64,000 nt of DNA from Metaphire vulgaris (Eukaryota > Annelida > Clitellata > Crassiclitellata > Megascolecidae). The notes beneath the pieces are model-generated. The model saw nothing but the letters and a program-made list of their open reading frames with translations. It did no database searches and was not told the origin of the DNA. The DNA lies in the NCBI GenBank assembly GCA_018105865.1, contig CM030851.1:13148904-13212903 (forward strand), read 5' to 3'. A program made the position numbers and the translations under genes. The stretch's first letter is position 1. The number at the start of each line of letters is the position of its first letter. This document shows, in pieces, positions 33,071-44,582 of this stretch.

Positions 33071-34403
33071 TCCAATAAAAAACCCACCTCCGTGACCTCA
33101 CCCTCGGGTGACGAAAGTGAATTGGACCTGCTCTAAGATCGCCCATCGCCTGCTCACTTAGAAATATTAGATAGCCTATATAGTTGAATTCCGTAAGAAT
33201 TCGACAAAACCACAAGTATATATTTCACTAAGGAATTAACTGAATATATATATAACAACATATGTGCGCGTTTAGCGAGAGAAAATATAAGTTATATACA
33301 GCTGCAGCTCTAATTCAACTATGCGCTGGCATCATTTGAGCACCATAGGCCCAAGCCAGCAATAATAGTAAACAGTAATAGGCATTATGTTAGTGGCTTG
33401 TCAACAATGCTGAGATCTTGTTACGCAAAAACCGAAAATATCCTTAATATGAAGATAACGACAATTTTAGCAACAAGTTCAACAACATCGATTGCCAGTA
33501 TTGGAGTTGCCGGGGGGAGAGGGTTGAACCCACCCACCCCCAGCTAACTCTGCAACCTTCCTAAAATCGCATATCGGGTACATTCAGTTTCTGTCACTCA
33601 TTGAATTGCAGTCTAAGGAAAATCTCAACCCCCCATTCCCCAGCTCAAATTTCACAACTCCAACACTCTCGATTGATGTCTTTATCTATTAGAATTAGTG
33701 TTACAAACAGGGTGCGATTTGTAGGGTGAAAGGGCGAATTTTACTCCCCACGGCCCAACTGCATCACCCCCCCCCCCCAACAGAGGTGGCTACTGACATC
33801 CCAGCCAAGGACCCCACTGGGGAAAGCCTCCAAACCCCCGCTATAGGTTCGCGCTCCACGCTCGTCATGTTCCCCTCCCCTCCACTGCTCCAGGTCACAA
33901 ATATACAATATCATCATAATTATGCTGTCTCGCAAACTAAGATCGTTCGAAATGTATGTTAAAAGGACCCGTGCTGTCACCGGATCACCGAAATTCAATA
34001 TTATCCTGGATTGCATACTGCAGTTTGAGAATATTGCAGAAAAATATTCCGGCGTAGTCACGATTACACGTCAGCATCATGTTCTCTGTCCTGGGACAGG
34101 TTCAGGGCTCCATTGTTTCCATTCCTCTCTGCGTCTTGCTTACAATCTTACGATTACACGTATTTTGATAAATGTTGAGACCACGATCAGAAGCGTCTCA
34201 AGCGTTTTCTGAACGCCCAAGTAGGCTTAGTACAGTATTACGTTACGACGTGCTTAGCGGGTCTGTAAAATTTGGTACGTAATATTCGAGGTACGTTACT
34301 AGTAACGTTATACCCAATGTCATCCGATATGCGTGTAGTACATCACCCGGAACCGTACACTGCGCGGTACGTTATAACCGAGTAGGCCTATACGTTATAA
34401 CAC
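33071..34403. other. spacer between IgR2 and IgR3
   Basis: Mostly unremarkable non-coding sequence with C-runs near 33765. A weak minus-strand acceptor near 34020 (caaactgcag, phase 2) opens a frame starting MQSRIILNFGDPVTARVLLT that would fit the IgR3 membrane-exon phase, but nothing else supports it as a tail exon. Confidence 0.3.
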
Positions 34404-34477
34404 GGCGGAAGATGGCAGAGTGGGTTACGTGCTGGAGCGTCGGGCTGACGGAGCGGGTTCAAGCCCCGTTAGTGCCC
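34404..34477 (+). mobile_element. tRNA-derived SINE or tRNA pseudogene
   Basis: A-box-like TGGCAGAGTGGGTTACGTG at 34413 and B-box-like GGTTCAAGCCC at about 34456 are spaced as in a tRNA gene with a long variable arm (Ser/Leu type). The arms do not pair cleanly, and 'agtggcttctaagccact' follows, so it is more likely a SINE head than a working tRNA. Confidence 0.5.
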
Positions 34478-34606
34478 CTATAGTGGCTTTCACAGTGGCT
34501 TCTAAGCCACTTTAAATCATGCTAAGTCTAAGTCATAACCGAGTCCGTTATGAGGAAGTTATACTGTACACGTGTAGAAAACTGTCCGAGGTTTCAGTAG
34601 CATGCC

Positions 34607-34825
34607 CAGGGCCATATTTATTAAGGCGGGGGCTGAGGGGGCTGAAGCCCCAGGCTCACCATAAAAAATAGGCCCACCGTTTTTCAAGCGACGACCTTTT
34701 TTGCTTGTCAGAAATTTTCAGTGAAGGCGGCGGAAAATTTTACATGGGGCAATTTTCAAATTATGGGAGCGACGACTTTTTTTACTTCTCAGCCCCAGAC
34801 CCACTCGGACCTTAATCCGGCCCTG
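34607..34825. mobile_element. hAT-like MITE (CAGGGCCATATTTATTA)
   Basis: Termini CAGGGCC and GGCCCTG; perfect 8-bp duplication AGCATGCC. Confidence 0.85.
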
Positions 34826-34943
34826 AGCATGCCGGTTCCCTCCGACAATGGACAGGACAGGCGGGCGGTTCTCCCGGTAAATAGACGGAGCGTGTCGATT
34901 TTATTCGGTAACAGGCAGGACAGTCGGGTTCTCTGCGGTAATG

Positions 34944-35025
34944 TACAGGACGATATACAGGACGATATACAGGACGATATACAGGACGATATACAGGACG
35001 ATATACAGGACGATATACAGGACGG
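34944..35025. repeat. 12-bp minisatellite (ACAGGACGATAT)n
   Basis: Seven copies. The plus strand is open over it (repeating DIQD) but no start, splice site or homology supports a gene. Confidence 0.9.
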
Positions 35026-35391
35026 GTCTGTTGCTTCTTCGAGAAGAAAAAGATACGGCGGATCAGTATCCTATAATGAAAAACAACAGCAAAGCCTTGG
35101 AAATTTCACGAAAGATTTTCAGCAAGAACTTTCCACTTGAAAAAAACGCGCATGAGAGAGAAATAATAGAACGTATATTAAAGATAATGACACACTCGCA
35201 TAATAATAGCAACAACAACAGCAATAATAATAAATATTATTAGTATTAGTTATGGATATAATAATAATAATAATAATATATTGTTATTATTGTTATGGAT
35301 ATAATAATAACGTTTCTTTCCCTGTAGGCCTACAGCGCCTTTGACTGTAGCCACCTATAGCTATGTTACTGCGCTTAAGAAATTGTCAAGT

Positions 35392-35393
<2 letters not shown>

Positions 35394-35463
<70 letters not shown>
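35394..35463. repeat. (AAT)n microsatellite
   Basis: About 23 AAT units; smaller arrays at 35260-35310. Confidence 0.95.
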
Positions 35464-35466
<3 letters not shown>

Positions 35467-35811
35467 GTAAAGTAATTTCAAGTTGCTTAGGAGGATAAGT
35501 TAGCTTGATGGAAGACCACAATAATCACTCCCAGTAGTAGTTATAATAATGTGATTTTAAGTGGTTTAGGAGACTAAACAAGCCTGTGTGAAAACCACTG
35601 ATGGTTAGTAACTCAGTTTACCTAGAAAACTTTTGAATCCATTTACAGTTTCAACTGTTACTGCCTTTTCGCCCAAACTGTTTCATAAATCCACCATCCT
35701 AGCACTGAAAGTCTCCATGGCCCCGCCCTTTTCTTACAGAATTTACATCCATAGCCTCTGGTGCTGCTGTAGTGCGTTTACGTAAATATCTGCGATAGGC
35801 CTAGAAAAGGG

Positions 35812-36008
35812 TTACACACAACACTGTAAGACTGAATACCTTCTTGTAGACATACGCAGTGCTCCTTCCGATCCCGATACTCCTACTGCTGGATATGGAC
35901 AGCAGCAGAAAAACCACGATGAAAATACAACTCCCGATGCTGCGAGAGAACCAAGGACAAGACTGAGCAGGATGGATCTGGCCTGCGCTTCGGCTTCGGC
36001 TTCGCTGC
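35812..36008 (-). CDS. IgR3, transmembrane exon with short tail
   Basis: The acceptor tattgtcttaacag opens phase 1. It encodes SEAEAEAQARSILLSLVLGS, LAASGVVFSSWFFCCCPYPA and VGVSGSEGALRMSTRRYS, then VLQCCV and a stop. The helix and CCCP motif match IgR2 and IgR4. The frame can end at the TAA here, giving a ~30-residue tail. By analogy with IgR2 the exon could instead be spliced at AGAAG/GTATTC (35840) to an unfound tail exon. Confidence 0.75.
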
Positions 36009-36607
36009 CTGTTAAGACAATAATACGCCGAGATACGTGCAGTGTTTTATCCAGGCCTGTTAAGAGGGGGAGATTCCTCTTCCACAAAATCTCAAAAGTC
36101 CCCCCCCCAAAAAAAAAGTCAGCAGTGACATGAAATTCAATGTTTCGATTTTCTTGTATCTATCTTGGTATTTCACTATTGTAAGCTTAAATTTGTCTTC
36201 CAACGATAATGGGCTTTTTAAAAACCGAATGTTGTATTAGTTTGACTTTGGCTTATCGGAACCCAACTCTCAATAATTATTATTGACGAAATTCTAGTCT
36301 ATTCTATTCCCTAGATAATTTATTTAACGCTATAACATAGCTAAAGCTAACATCAAGAGCGATTTACTAATAAGATGTGCGAAATAAATGCGTTTTGAGG
36401 GCAGTCGCAAACGCCTCGAAGGATGTAATAGATGTCTCTGATGTGTTTCATCAGCAGTAGTCAACATAATGGCTTGAAATCGATGGAAAATCAATAAATT
36501 AAAGTACCGAGTCAGATACTCAAATTCTATTGAATTGTAAATCAATGGCGCTGACGATCGTAATGATTTCAACACTGATTTAGCAAATAATTGTTCAGTG
36601 TGCCTAC

Positions 36608-37963
36608 CTGCCATTCCTACGTCAAACGCCTCCGTGGAAGCCGATGATTTTGGACTTGAGAACGAGGATGCCGGAGCAGATGGAGCTGCTGTTGTTGTAC
36701 TTGACGTTGGCTCATTGATTGGCGAAGCCAAAACGGTCGATGGAGGATTAGAAAATAAGCCCGAAGTAGAGGTCGGAGGAAGAGTAGGTACTTCTGGTAC
36801 AAGAGAGGACGAAGCAATTGGTACAGGGGCCATAGAACTAGCACTGGATAGAAGTGGGGTTGATACAGGAATTGCTGAAGACGGCGGTACAGATGTTTCG
36901 GCTAGCGCAGAGGTTTCTTGAGGAGTTGATGTCAAAGTAGATGCGATGCTCGATACTAAAGGTGTATCAGTTCTTACAGAAGCAAGAATAGTCGTGCTAG
37001 GAGTCGTCGCAGCGAAAGAGCTGAGTTGTGCTACAGTGGTTGCAGGCGTAGTAATGACAGTTGATAGACTTGTAGAGCTTGGAGTTATCGAAGTGGACGT
37101 TGTGAGTTGTGTGCTAATTTTAGATCCAGTCGTTGTGGTTGGAGATTGAGAAGAGCTGGTTGTGATGGTTGTTGTAGTTGACGGAGACTGGGTCGTGGTA
37201 ATTTTAGATCCAGTTGTTGTGGTTGGAGATTGAGAAGCACTGGTTGTGATGGCCGTTGTAGTTGACGGAGATTGGGAAGAGCTGGTCTGAGACTTTGTTG
37301 TTGTGGTAGGAGATTGGGAAGAGCTGGTTGTAGACTTTGTTGTTGTGGTGGGAGATTGGGAAGAGCTGGTTGTGGACTTTGTTGTTGTGGTGGGAGACTG
37401 AGAAGTTCTGGTTGTGAACTTTGTTGTGGTGGTGGGAGACTGAGAAGTTCTGGTTGTGGACTTTGTTGTTGTGGTGGGAGATTGGGAAGTTCTGGTTGTG
37501 GACTTCGTTGTTGTGGTGGGAGATTGGGAAGTTCTGGTTGTGAACTTCGTTGTTGTGGTGGGAGATTTGGAAGAGCTGGTTGTGAACTTCGTTGTTGTGG
37601 TGGGAGATTTGGAAGAGCTGGTTGTGAACTTCGTTGTTGTGGAGGGAGATTGGGAAGTTCTGGTTGTGGACTTCGTTGTTGTGGTGGGAGATTGGGAAGT
37701 TCTGGTTGTGAACTTCGTTGTTGTGGTGGGAGATTGGGAAGTTCTGGTCGTGGACTTCGTTGTTGTGGTGGGAGATTGGGAAGTTCTGGTCGTGGACTTC
37801 GTTGTTGTGGTGGGAGATTTGGAAGAGCTGGTTGTGGACTTTGTTGTTGTTGTGGGAGATTGGGAAGCGGTTGTTGTAAGCTTTTTCGTTGAAGTGGTCG
37901 ATCGAGTAGTAGTAGTAGCGGCCTTCGTTGTCGTAGTCATAGTAACTGTTGTTACTAAACAAT
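36608..37963 (-). CDS. IgR3, mucin-like stalk exon (452 codons)
   Basis: Acceptor cctatcacag and donor G/GTAGGC, phase 1 throughout, 1356 nt, fully open. It begins CLVTTVTMTTTTKAATTTTR and continues with about seventeen 14-residue repeats (core SPTTTTKSTTRTSQ, variants SSSK, SSSQ), then a non-repetitive Ser/Thr/Pro/Ala-rich half ending ASTEAFDVGMAG. Such a sequence is expected to be densely O-glycosylated and extended, holding the Ig domains away from the membrane. Unlike the IgR2 stalk it carries no frame shift. Confidence 0.8.
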
Positions 37964-37989
37964 CTGTGATAGGTTTAAATTTGCAAAAT

Positions 37990-38325
<336 letters not shown>

Positions 38326-38466
38326 TGAAGTTTAATTTCCTACGTGCAGTATTAATATACAGCTGTGATCTTCTTGTTCCTTGTGATCTTCTCTTCACAC
38401 TTTCAAGTGCTCTAAATAGGCCCTAAGTATGAGTACATTTATCAGCAAGCAACATTCTTTTCTTGC

Positions 38467-38651
38467 CAGTGGCAGCTCTAGGATTTGGCAATTGGGGGGG
38501 GGGGCGTTTGGGTGGCAACTTCTAATCAGGGGCAACCATTTGTTGTTAGGTATGTAGTATTAAGTATAGGGTCCAAGCAGAGGGGCCACTGGGGGGCCGC
38601 GAACTCAGTGGGAGCACGGGCCTCCCCGGGTCCCCTGTGGAGCCGCTACTG
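38467..38651. mobile_element. hAT-like MITE (CAGTGGCGGCTCCA family)
   Basis: Perfect 8-bp duplication TTTCTTGC (38459-38466, 38652-38659). Confidence 0.85.
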
Positions 38652-38994
38652 TTTCTTGCAAAAATAACTTCTGTCATACTTTTCCATTGCATAATGATCC
38701 AAGCAGGATCAGACCCTTTCAGGAATAGGAGGCAGCTCAGGTCTTTTACACATTTTACGTTCCTCAGTCACCTAACTCCCTAATATGAATATAGAGCTTT
38801 AAAAGAATTACAAACAATTTATTTAGATAACCCTATTATTTTTAGGACCCTTTAAAGAAGAGGTTCACGCTAAGTGGTCCATCTTGCCCCTCTGAAAGGG
38901 CCTGGTAGCATTATCTTTTATTATATTAAAAAATGAGCATTTGAGATCGTGACTAAGAAACTAGTTAGCTGTTTGGTCAAAATTATTTACTTAC

Positions 38995-39330
38995 TCGATA
39001 TGAAGCAAGACTTCGTGAAAGTGGGGGCATTCTTTGCTATGAAGGTGGGCCTGTTTTCGTCATTTGGGGGTGCAGTGAATGTCAATTGGCATTCATATGT
39101 TGTAGAATCGTTGTTGAAAACTGATAATTTATCAGTGGAATTCTGTAGACCATAGTTGTTTGGGTCAAACTTGATTCGAGGCGGTACGCTTTCCTTTACA
39201 GTTCCGCTGCTGTCTTTCCACGTAATGATGGGATTGATCTGTAGTTGGGTGTATTCTGCGAATTCTACGCTGCAAGTCAGCTTCACGGCGTTTGGAGTAG
39301 ACGTATCACAGACACAAATTGGTCCGCTCT
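38995..39330 (-). CDS. IgR3, C-type Ig-like domain exon
   Basis: A 336-nt phase-1 exon (acceptor tatctttgtttag, donor A/GTAAGT). It encodes SGPICVCDTSTPNAVKLTCS, PIITWKDSSGTVKES, TTYECQLTFTAPP and KNAPTFTKSCF. Core Ig residues (Cys, Trp, YEC) and the extra Cys (CVC near the start, SC at the end) match IgR2 and IgR4. Confidence 0.82.
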
Positions 39331-39789
39331 CTAAACAAAGATAAATAATGTCAGAGTGTTTTTGAATAGACATACTTTACGTAGCTTTTGTGTAATATTT
39401 GAAATTGGCCGAAGTGATTGCACATTTTGCTACTCTGCAAATGGCGACAGCCTGTATATATATCTCTATGACTAGCAATATTATGGATAAGTGTACACAT
39501 TGCCTATGCGACAGCAACTGTAGGCCACTATTTTCTGGTGATACTGAGACGATATAGAATTAGTTTTAAAAAAGAACAACTTCTATGGAGTCAGTTTAGT
39601 AATGCATCTGGGATCAGTCGATTCTCGAGGATTTCGTTGCTCTTATAGTTCATTGCGATGCAGTCCTATTGATTGTGCATGATTGTCAATTCGAGTTCAT
39701 TAGTTGCAGAATTATTACAAAATACACAATTTAATCTGTCCGCTTTATGTTAGTTAAAATATTAGGATTTAGAATCTATAAACAAATGT

Positions 39790-40207
39790 ATCAAAATCTA
39801 ACTTAAACCGCCTGCAAAGTATTCAAAATTCATTAGCCAGAGCTATCACTGGAACTGCCAAATATGAGCACATCACACCAATCCTAAAATCACTTCATTG
39901 GCTAACTTTCAAGCAAAGGATCGAATTAAAGATAAGTCTCATTGTGCATAAGACGCTCCACACAAATCAGCCTATGTATCTTCGATCATTACTGACTGTT
40001 CAAGACAACCAGCACTCAACGAGGTCATCTGATGCTACTACTCTTTACATACCCTATAGCAAGACCACTACTGGAAAACGTGATTTTTCTGTTGCCGGAC
40101 ACAGACTTTGGAATTCTCTGCCGGTACAGGTCCGCCAAACTGAATGTCTTACTACCTTCAGGTCTAGACTTAAAACACATCTATTCCTGGCTGCATATCC
40201 GCCTTAG
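39790..40207 (+). mobile_element. CR1/L2-type LINE, C-terminal end of reverse transcriptase
   Basis: The plus strand encodes LQSIQNSLARAITGTAKYEH, ITPILKSLHWLTFKQRIELK, and AGHRLWNSLPVQVRQTECLT with TFRSRLKTHLF, then a stop. This is the classic end of CR1/L2-clade reverse transcriptase ORFs. The upstream catalytic domain is missing (5' truncation). A ~110-bp 3' UTR leads into the (CTA)n array at 40340. Confidence 0.8.
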
Positions 40208-40339
40208 CCTGGATTCTGGAAGTACGGACTGACCTCTGGATTACAACCTCGATTCACCACGGACAAGATCACGACTACGATTATTTACTGAAGCGACCAT
40301 CGACTTGTGCTGATGTACTACTACAATGGCGCTAAAGAA

Positions 40340-40586
<247 letters not shown>

Positions 40587-40660
40587 AAACATTATTCATT
40601 CTTGTTGTTCATAGCACGGTTTTTAGGTTAAGAGCAGAATTATAAATAATGAAAACTCAC

Positions 40661-40999
40661 TAATAACGACTAAGCCTGCTCCTACGGTGCAGCCAGCATT
40701 CTGATAGTTCAGTAAGTATAGACCCGCGGTGGCGAAAGACGTAGTTCCCTCCGGAGCGGTGGTAGCTTTGGAGATTTTCAGTTGCGAAGAATCCACAGCA
40801 TACGCCGTAGCATACTGAGGATCCACGGTGCCGTCAGGGTTAGTAATGGACACGAAGGAGTTGAGATCGTTCGATGGACTCAGCTGCCATTGGGCAGTGT
40901 CACCACTGGCCGCTCTCGGAAACGAAGCTGTAGCTCCTTCGTAGACGACTGTATTCTGCATCGTTGCCAAGTTCGGTGGACAGTCTTGTGCAAACGCGT
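40661..40999 (-). CDS. IgR3, V-type Ig-like domain exon
   Basis: A 339-nt phase-1 exon (acceptor attgtgtgtgttag, donor A/GTGAGT). It reads AFAQDCPPNLATMQNTVVYE, GATASFPRAASGDTAQWQLS, SSQLKISKATTAP, TAGLYLLNYQNAGCTVGAGL. Trp and AG-Y are retained. The B-strand Cys is replaced (ASFPR) and the F-strand Cys is lost (YLLNY). DCP and AGC near the ends are the only Cys, as in IgR2 V1 and IgR4. Confidence 0.82.
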
Positions 41000-41091
41000 C
41001 TAACACACACAATTTTTAATATCAGTAGAATCTTATAATGTCGTTGGCTGCAATTCAATTTTAAAAGATGAACAAGATCAGTTAACCCCTT

Positions 41092-41161
41092 AACCGTGTA
41101 TTTAACTGTAACTCAATGTAAAATGGACGGATATATACGGGATCCCCAGTTAAGGGGTTAA
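41092..41161. mobile_element. piggyBac-like MITE, TTAA ends
   Basis: TTAACCCCTTAACCGTG ... CCCAGTTAAGGGGTTAA, inverted copy of the 21276 family. Confidence 0.7.
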
Positions 41162-41512
41162 AGTGCTTGTGGCCAATTCTCTGACTATTTCTGCTTCAAC
41201 ATATGATCTTTACAGCAGAATGGAGTCTTAAATTCAAATGCGAAATTGCATTGAACTGGTCACGTCAACATTTACCGGTCCTTTATGAGTACGCTGGTTG
41301 GCCGTCTGGTATAAAATAGTTAGATTTTCACAAATTAAAATTATGTCCCCTTATTTCAAATTTTGTAAAGTTTTTTAGGGAATTTCTCTTGAAATTTACA
41401 GTTGCATCGATCGTCTTATACCATACTATTAACAGCGTGTGCCAAAATTGACAATATTAAAACATCGCAAAGTTATTACCAAAAGTATGAAGAAAGACAT
41501 CAATGTACTTAC

Positions 41513-41576
41513 ACTGAAATAACGAAGTGAATAAGAAAACGAATTGCAGATATTTCTGGCAGATTACGATCGCCAT
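41513..41576 (-). CDS. IgR3, signal-peptide exon (gene start)
   Basis: ATG opens MAIVICQKYLQFVFLFTSLF, Q, leaving phase 1 at T/GTAAGT. Hydrophobic core and Gln at the exon end are as in IgR2; the length (64 nt) is identical. Full IgR3 order: signal, V, C, stalk, membrane with tail; about 750 residues. Likely a type I cell-surface receptor. Confidence 0.8.
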
Positions 41577-43035
41577 TTCTGAATTGCCTAGTTATAAATT
41601 CCTTAAGACGATCATAACAGTGCTGAAATTTATTTCTGCTGATGGAACTGCAAAGATCGAACATTTAAAAAACGCGATTACATTTTATCAAAGCTGTTTA
41701 ATCCAAACTTCAATCTTCGATGTGATCCAATTGCTCGTTGTCGGCCTATTGTTAGATTCGCTTTAGATTTCAATAACTAAGAGCTGGCAACATTATTATA
41801 ATTCATGGACAGAAAAGTAAAATCTGAGCGTGTTTTGTAGGCAGTTAATGGCAATGTGTGTCTCTGTATTATGAAAATACGCGTGTGGGTATCAAACAAT
41901 GAGCATTAGTCATCAGGATCTCCTAGATAATAGAGAAGATTTTCCAAAATATCTGAAATCAGTCACAAACAGAAAACCTCTTGATAGCGTCGCTTCAATA
42001 TTTTATTCTACCAAATAAACTCCTAAATAAATGAGTGTTGTGAGCAAGTGGTTCAGGTCCCAAACGATATTTTCCCAAATGTTTGAAATTTCGCAACAGG
42101 AATCCTTAGTCAAAAATATTCCTCACAAAAGCTAGATTAGCGATTCTGCACAAATGACATTTTACACGACTATTTCAACGCCATACCTAAACGATTAAAT
42201 AAATATCACATCTCCAATGTTACCATCCTAAGTCTGGAAGTCCCAAAAGTTGCTGCCAACTGTAAACGCAGTAGCTGATGTACAGGCCTGAAACCCAACT
42301 GCAAAAGGATCACCAGGTGACGACTGCCAACACAGTATAATGACTAAGAACGCTGTGGGCACGATATGTCATTTCTATGCAATGCTAGTTTCATCAAAGC
42401 CACCCATGCCTCTGTCACGAATTGTAAAGAGCCATAGGCAGCCGTTGGTTACATTATGAGTCTAGAATTTTACAATAGTGACGTTACATGTTCCTGCCCA
42501 ACGCCTGAGCTGCCGAATCAAAGGAACAGGGCTGAATTGTGTTCTCTGTCATGGGCGTAGGCTATTTAGAAAGGTTTAAAGGGGTATGGTGAAATTTCAG
42601 AAGCTCGAAAAATAACTTTTATTCTATGTTCTGCAATAACATACAGTTTAAGTTTATTGAAATGCTGTAGTTTCGTTCAATTACCTCAATTTTTTTGCTC
42701 CATAATTGTTTAACAGACGAAAGCTGATTGCAATTTGTAACGACGCAGTAACGAAACATTTATTAATTATGGAGCGCATACTTTCTTAAAGTTTCCTTCA
42801 CTTTGCTACATTTGTTAATAATTGCACAAATTAAGTTATGAAGCAAATAGCCCCTAAAACAAAATTTAAAATATTTTGCGGTGCAACCGAAGGGAAGAAC
42901 CAAAGACCAAAGCCCAAAGACCAAAGGGGTACGCTATGGATCAGGAGCATAACCCCTAAATACGCCACTGTTCTCTGATAAACGTAGGCTATTCTGTTTG
43001 TTTCTTCTCGCAAAAACCTGTATTCGACTGCGTTT
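41577..43035. other. spacer between IgR3 and IgR4
   Basis: No exon seen. A reverse-strand AATAAA at 42618-42623 could serve the IgR4 tail exon. Confidence 0.4.
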
Positions 43036-43223
43036 CTAATCTAAGGACTTGTCAGCCTCTAATCGCAGCTGTAGGCCTAACCCATCCGTATTGTTAGAAA
43101 CCAGTACTGTAATATTGTTCCAGTCGCGACGGTGTCCATTGTCCAATGCATCGTCGTTACGCTCACGGTAATCCGCTGAATAGATGATAGTCACGCCTGC
43201 TCTTTTCTCTTCGAAGCTTCTTT
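43036..43223 (-). CDS. IgR4, candidate cytoplasmic tail exon
   Basis: The acceptor, a T9 tract then catcacaaaag, opens phase 1 and fits the strong donor C/GTAAGC at 47775. The frame reads RSFEEKRAGVTIIYSADYRE, RNDDALDNGHRRDWNNITVL, VSNNTDGLGLQLRLEADKSL, D, stop. An AG four bases later would instead fit a phase-2 donor (47804), with the same downstream frame. The ~61-residue hydrophilic tail has two Tyr (IIYSADY) that do not form an ITIM/ITAM. It is unrelated in sequence to the IgR2 tail. It is 4.5 kb from the membrane exon, so the link is by phase and strand. Confidence 0.5.
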
Positions 43224-43404
43224 CTTTTGTGATGAAAAAAAAACAGCTACAAGCTATTCGACTAAAGGATTTTTCAAAAGCCTCAATGGTTGTTTTTTCC
43301 ATTAGACTGTAACGGTAACAGCACCAACTGTGACAAAAACATAAGAAATATTTAAACGAGAACTGAAAACACCGCTGTCTGTTCGCATGTTGTCCGGAAC
43401 AGTG

Positions 43405-43513
43405 ATATATATATATATATACTGTATGTGTGTGTATATATATATATACACACATTGTATATATATGCGTGTGTATGTCTATATATATATGTATATATAT
43501 ATATGTGTATATA
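43405..43513. repeat. (AT)n/(GT)n microsatellite
   Basis: Mixed ATAT and GTGT runs. Confidence 0.9.
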
Positions 43514-43654
43514 TGCCATAATTTAGGGTATTTTCAATTGTTAGGTGTCCTATAACAGTACTTGAAAGATATGCCACAATAATCAGTTACTGGGTATTAT
43601 TATTATTATTACATAATTATCCTCATCATTATCATTATCATCATCATCATCATC

Positions 43655-43865
43655 ATGACGGGGCAACCCGCTCCTGTGGAACTCTCTGCCAGACTGTGTG
43701 ACTAATTCTGACTCTGTTGAGACTTTCAGAACGAACCTAAAAACACACTTATTTAACATCGCATATAAGTGACACGTGTCAAAGCGCTCTTGTTTTTAGC
43801 CTAAGCTATGCTTACTGCTCTATAGAAGTTGTCTGATAATAATAATAATAATAATAATGACCTTC
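43655..43865 (+). mobile_element. CR1/L2-type LINE end
   Basis: Plus strand WNSLPDCVTNSDSVETFRTN, LKTHLFNIAYK, stop, then a (TAA)n tail. A second, shorter related tail at 43866-43980. Confidence 0.7.
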
Positions 43866-43981
43866 TGACCTTCATTGACATGTCAGCGTTGTCAAAGCGC
43901 TTTTGATTTTGGATTTTAAACCATGCGTACAGCGCTATATAAATTGTCCTGGAATAATAATAATAATAATAATAATAATCG

Positions 43982-44015
<34 letters not shown>

Positions 44016-44322
44016 TATAAAAAAAACCGTGATTTTCACAAATGCATGTTGCTATAAACGATAGGACCAAAAGTTGTTATTTAAGAGATGCAATAATAAT
44101 TTTCAAAACGTGAATTTTACTAGCAATTAATGTACGTGTAAAAATATACCCAGTTTTTTGGTCATCGTCTTTTGCTGGATTTCGAGCTCGTCCAAACAGC
44201 CATACTTACAGTAACTAGCCACGCAATACGTCGGGGCCAAAAGATGAACAATAATCTAAGCTGCATTATTTAAGTTATTTGAAGTGAATCAAGTGACTTC
44301 ACCATTCCGTTATTTCTTGAAC

Positions 44323-44574
44323 CAGTGGTATAGCCAAGGGGGGTTAAACACCCCATTGGCTGCCGAAAAATTTGTTGCTGTGTTTACATGCATTTTTATT
44401 TTCGAACCCAGTTTTGGGAGTCAAAAAACCCCTTGGGCGTCGACTGAAAAATTCCTAGTGTGCTATAGAATGTAAAGATGTGAGGCGATTACCATTTTTG
44501 CTTGTCAAGATTTTTTCGAAGTTGGCGAACATTAAAACCAAAAACCCCTTCCGGAAATCCTGGCTACGCCACTG
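44323..44574. mobile_element. hAT-like MITE (CAGTGGTATAGCCA...TGGCTACGCCACTG)
   Basis: Perfect 8-bp duplication TCTTGAAC on both sides. In the IgR4 last intron. Confidence 0.85.
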
Positions 44575-44582
44575 TCTTGAAC

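Noticed and set aside
33741..34020. Minus-strand frame as an IgR3 tail exon
   Set aside because: Only a weak acceptor in matching phase; composition and C-run region do not look coding.
34404..34477. Functional tRNA gene
   Set aside because: A- and B-box-like motifs exist, but the acceptor and anticodon arms do not pair convincingly; more likely a SINE head.
34721..35140. Plus-strand 139-residue frame with DIQD repeats
   Set aside because: Begins inside a hAT-like MITE and is only a 12-bp minisatellite; no splice, start or homology support.
43036..43455. Whole 139-residue frame as a separate protein
   Set aside because: The first part is (AT)n/(GT)n and poly-T sequence; only the part after the acceptor at 43223 looks coding.
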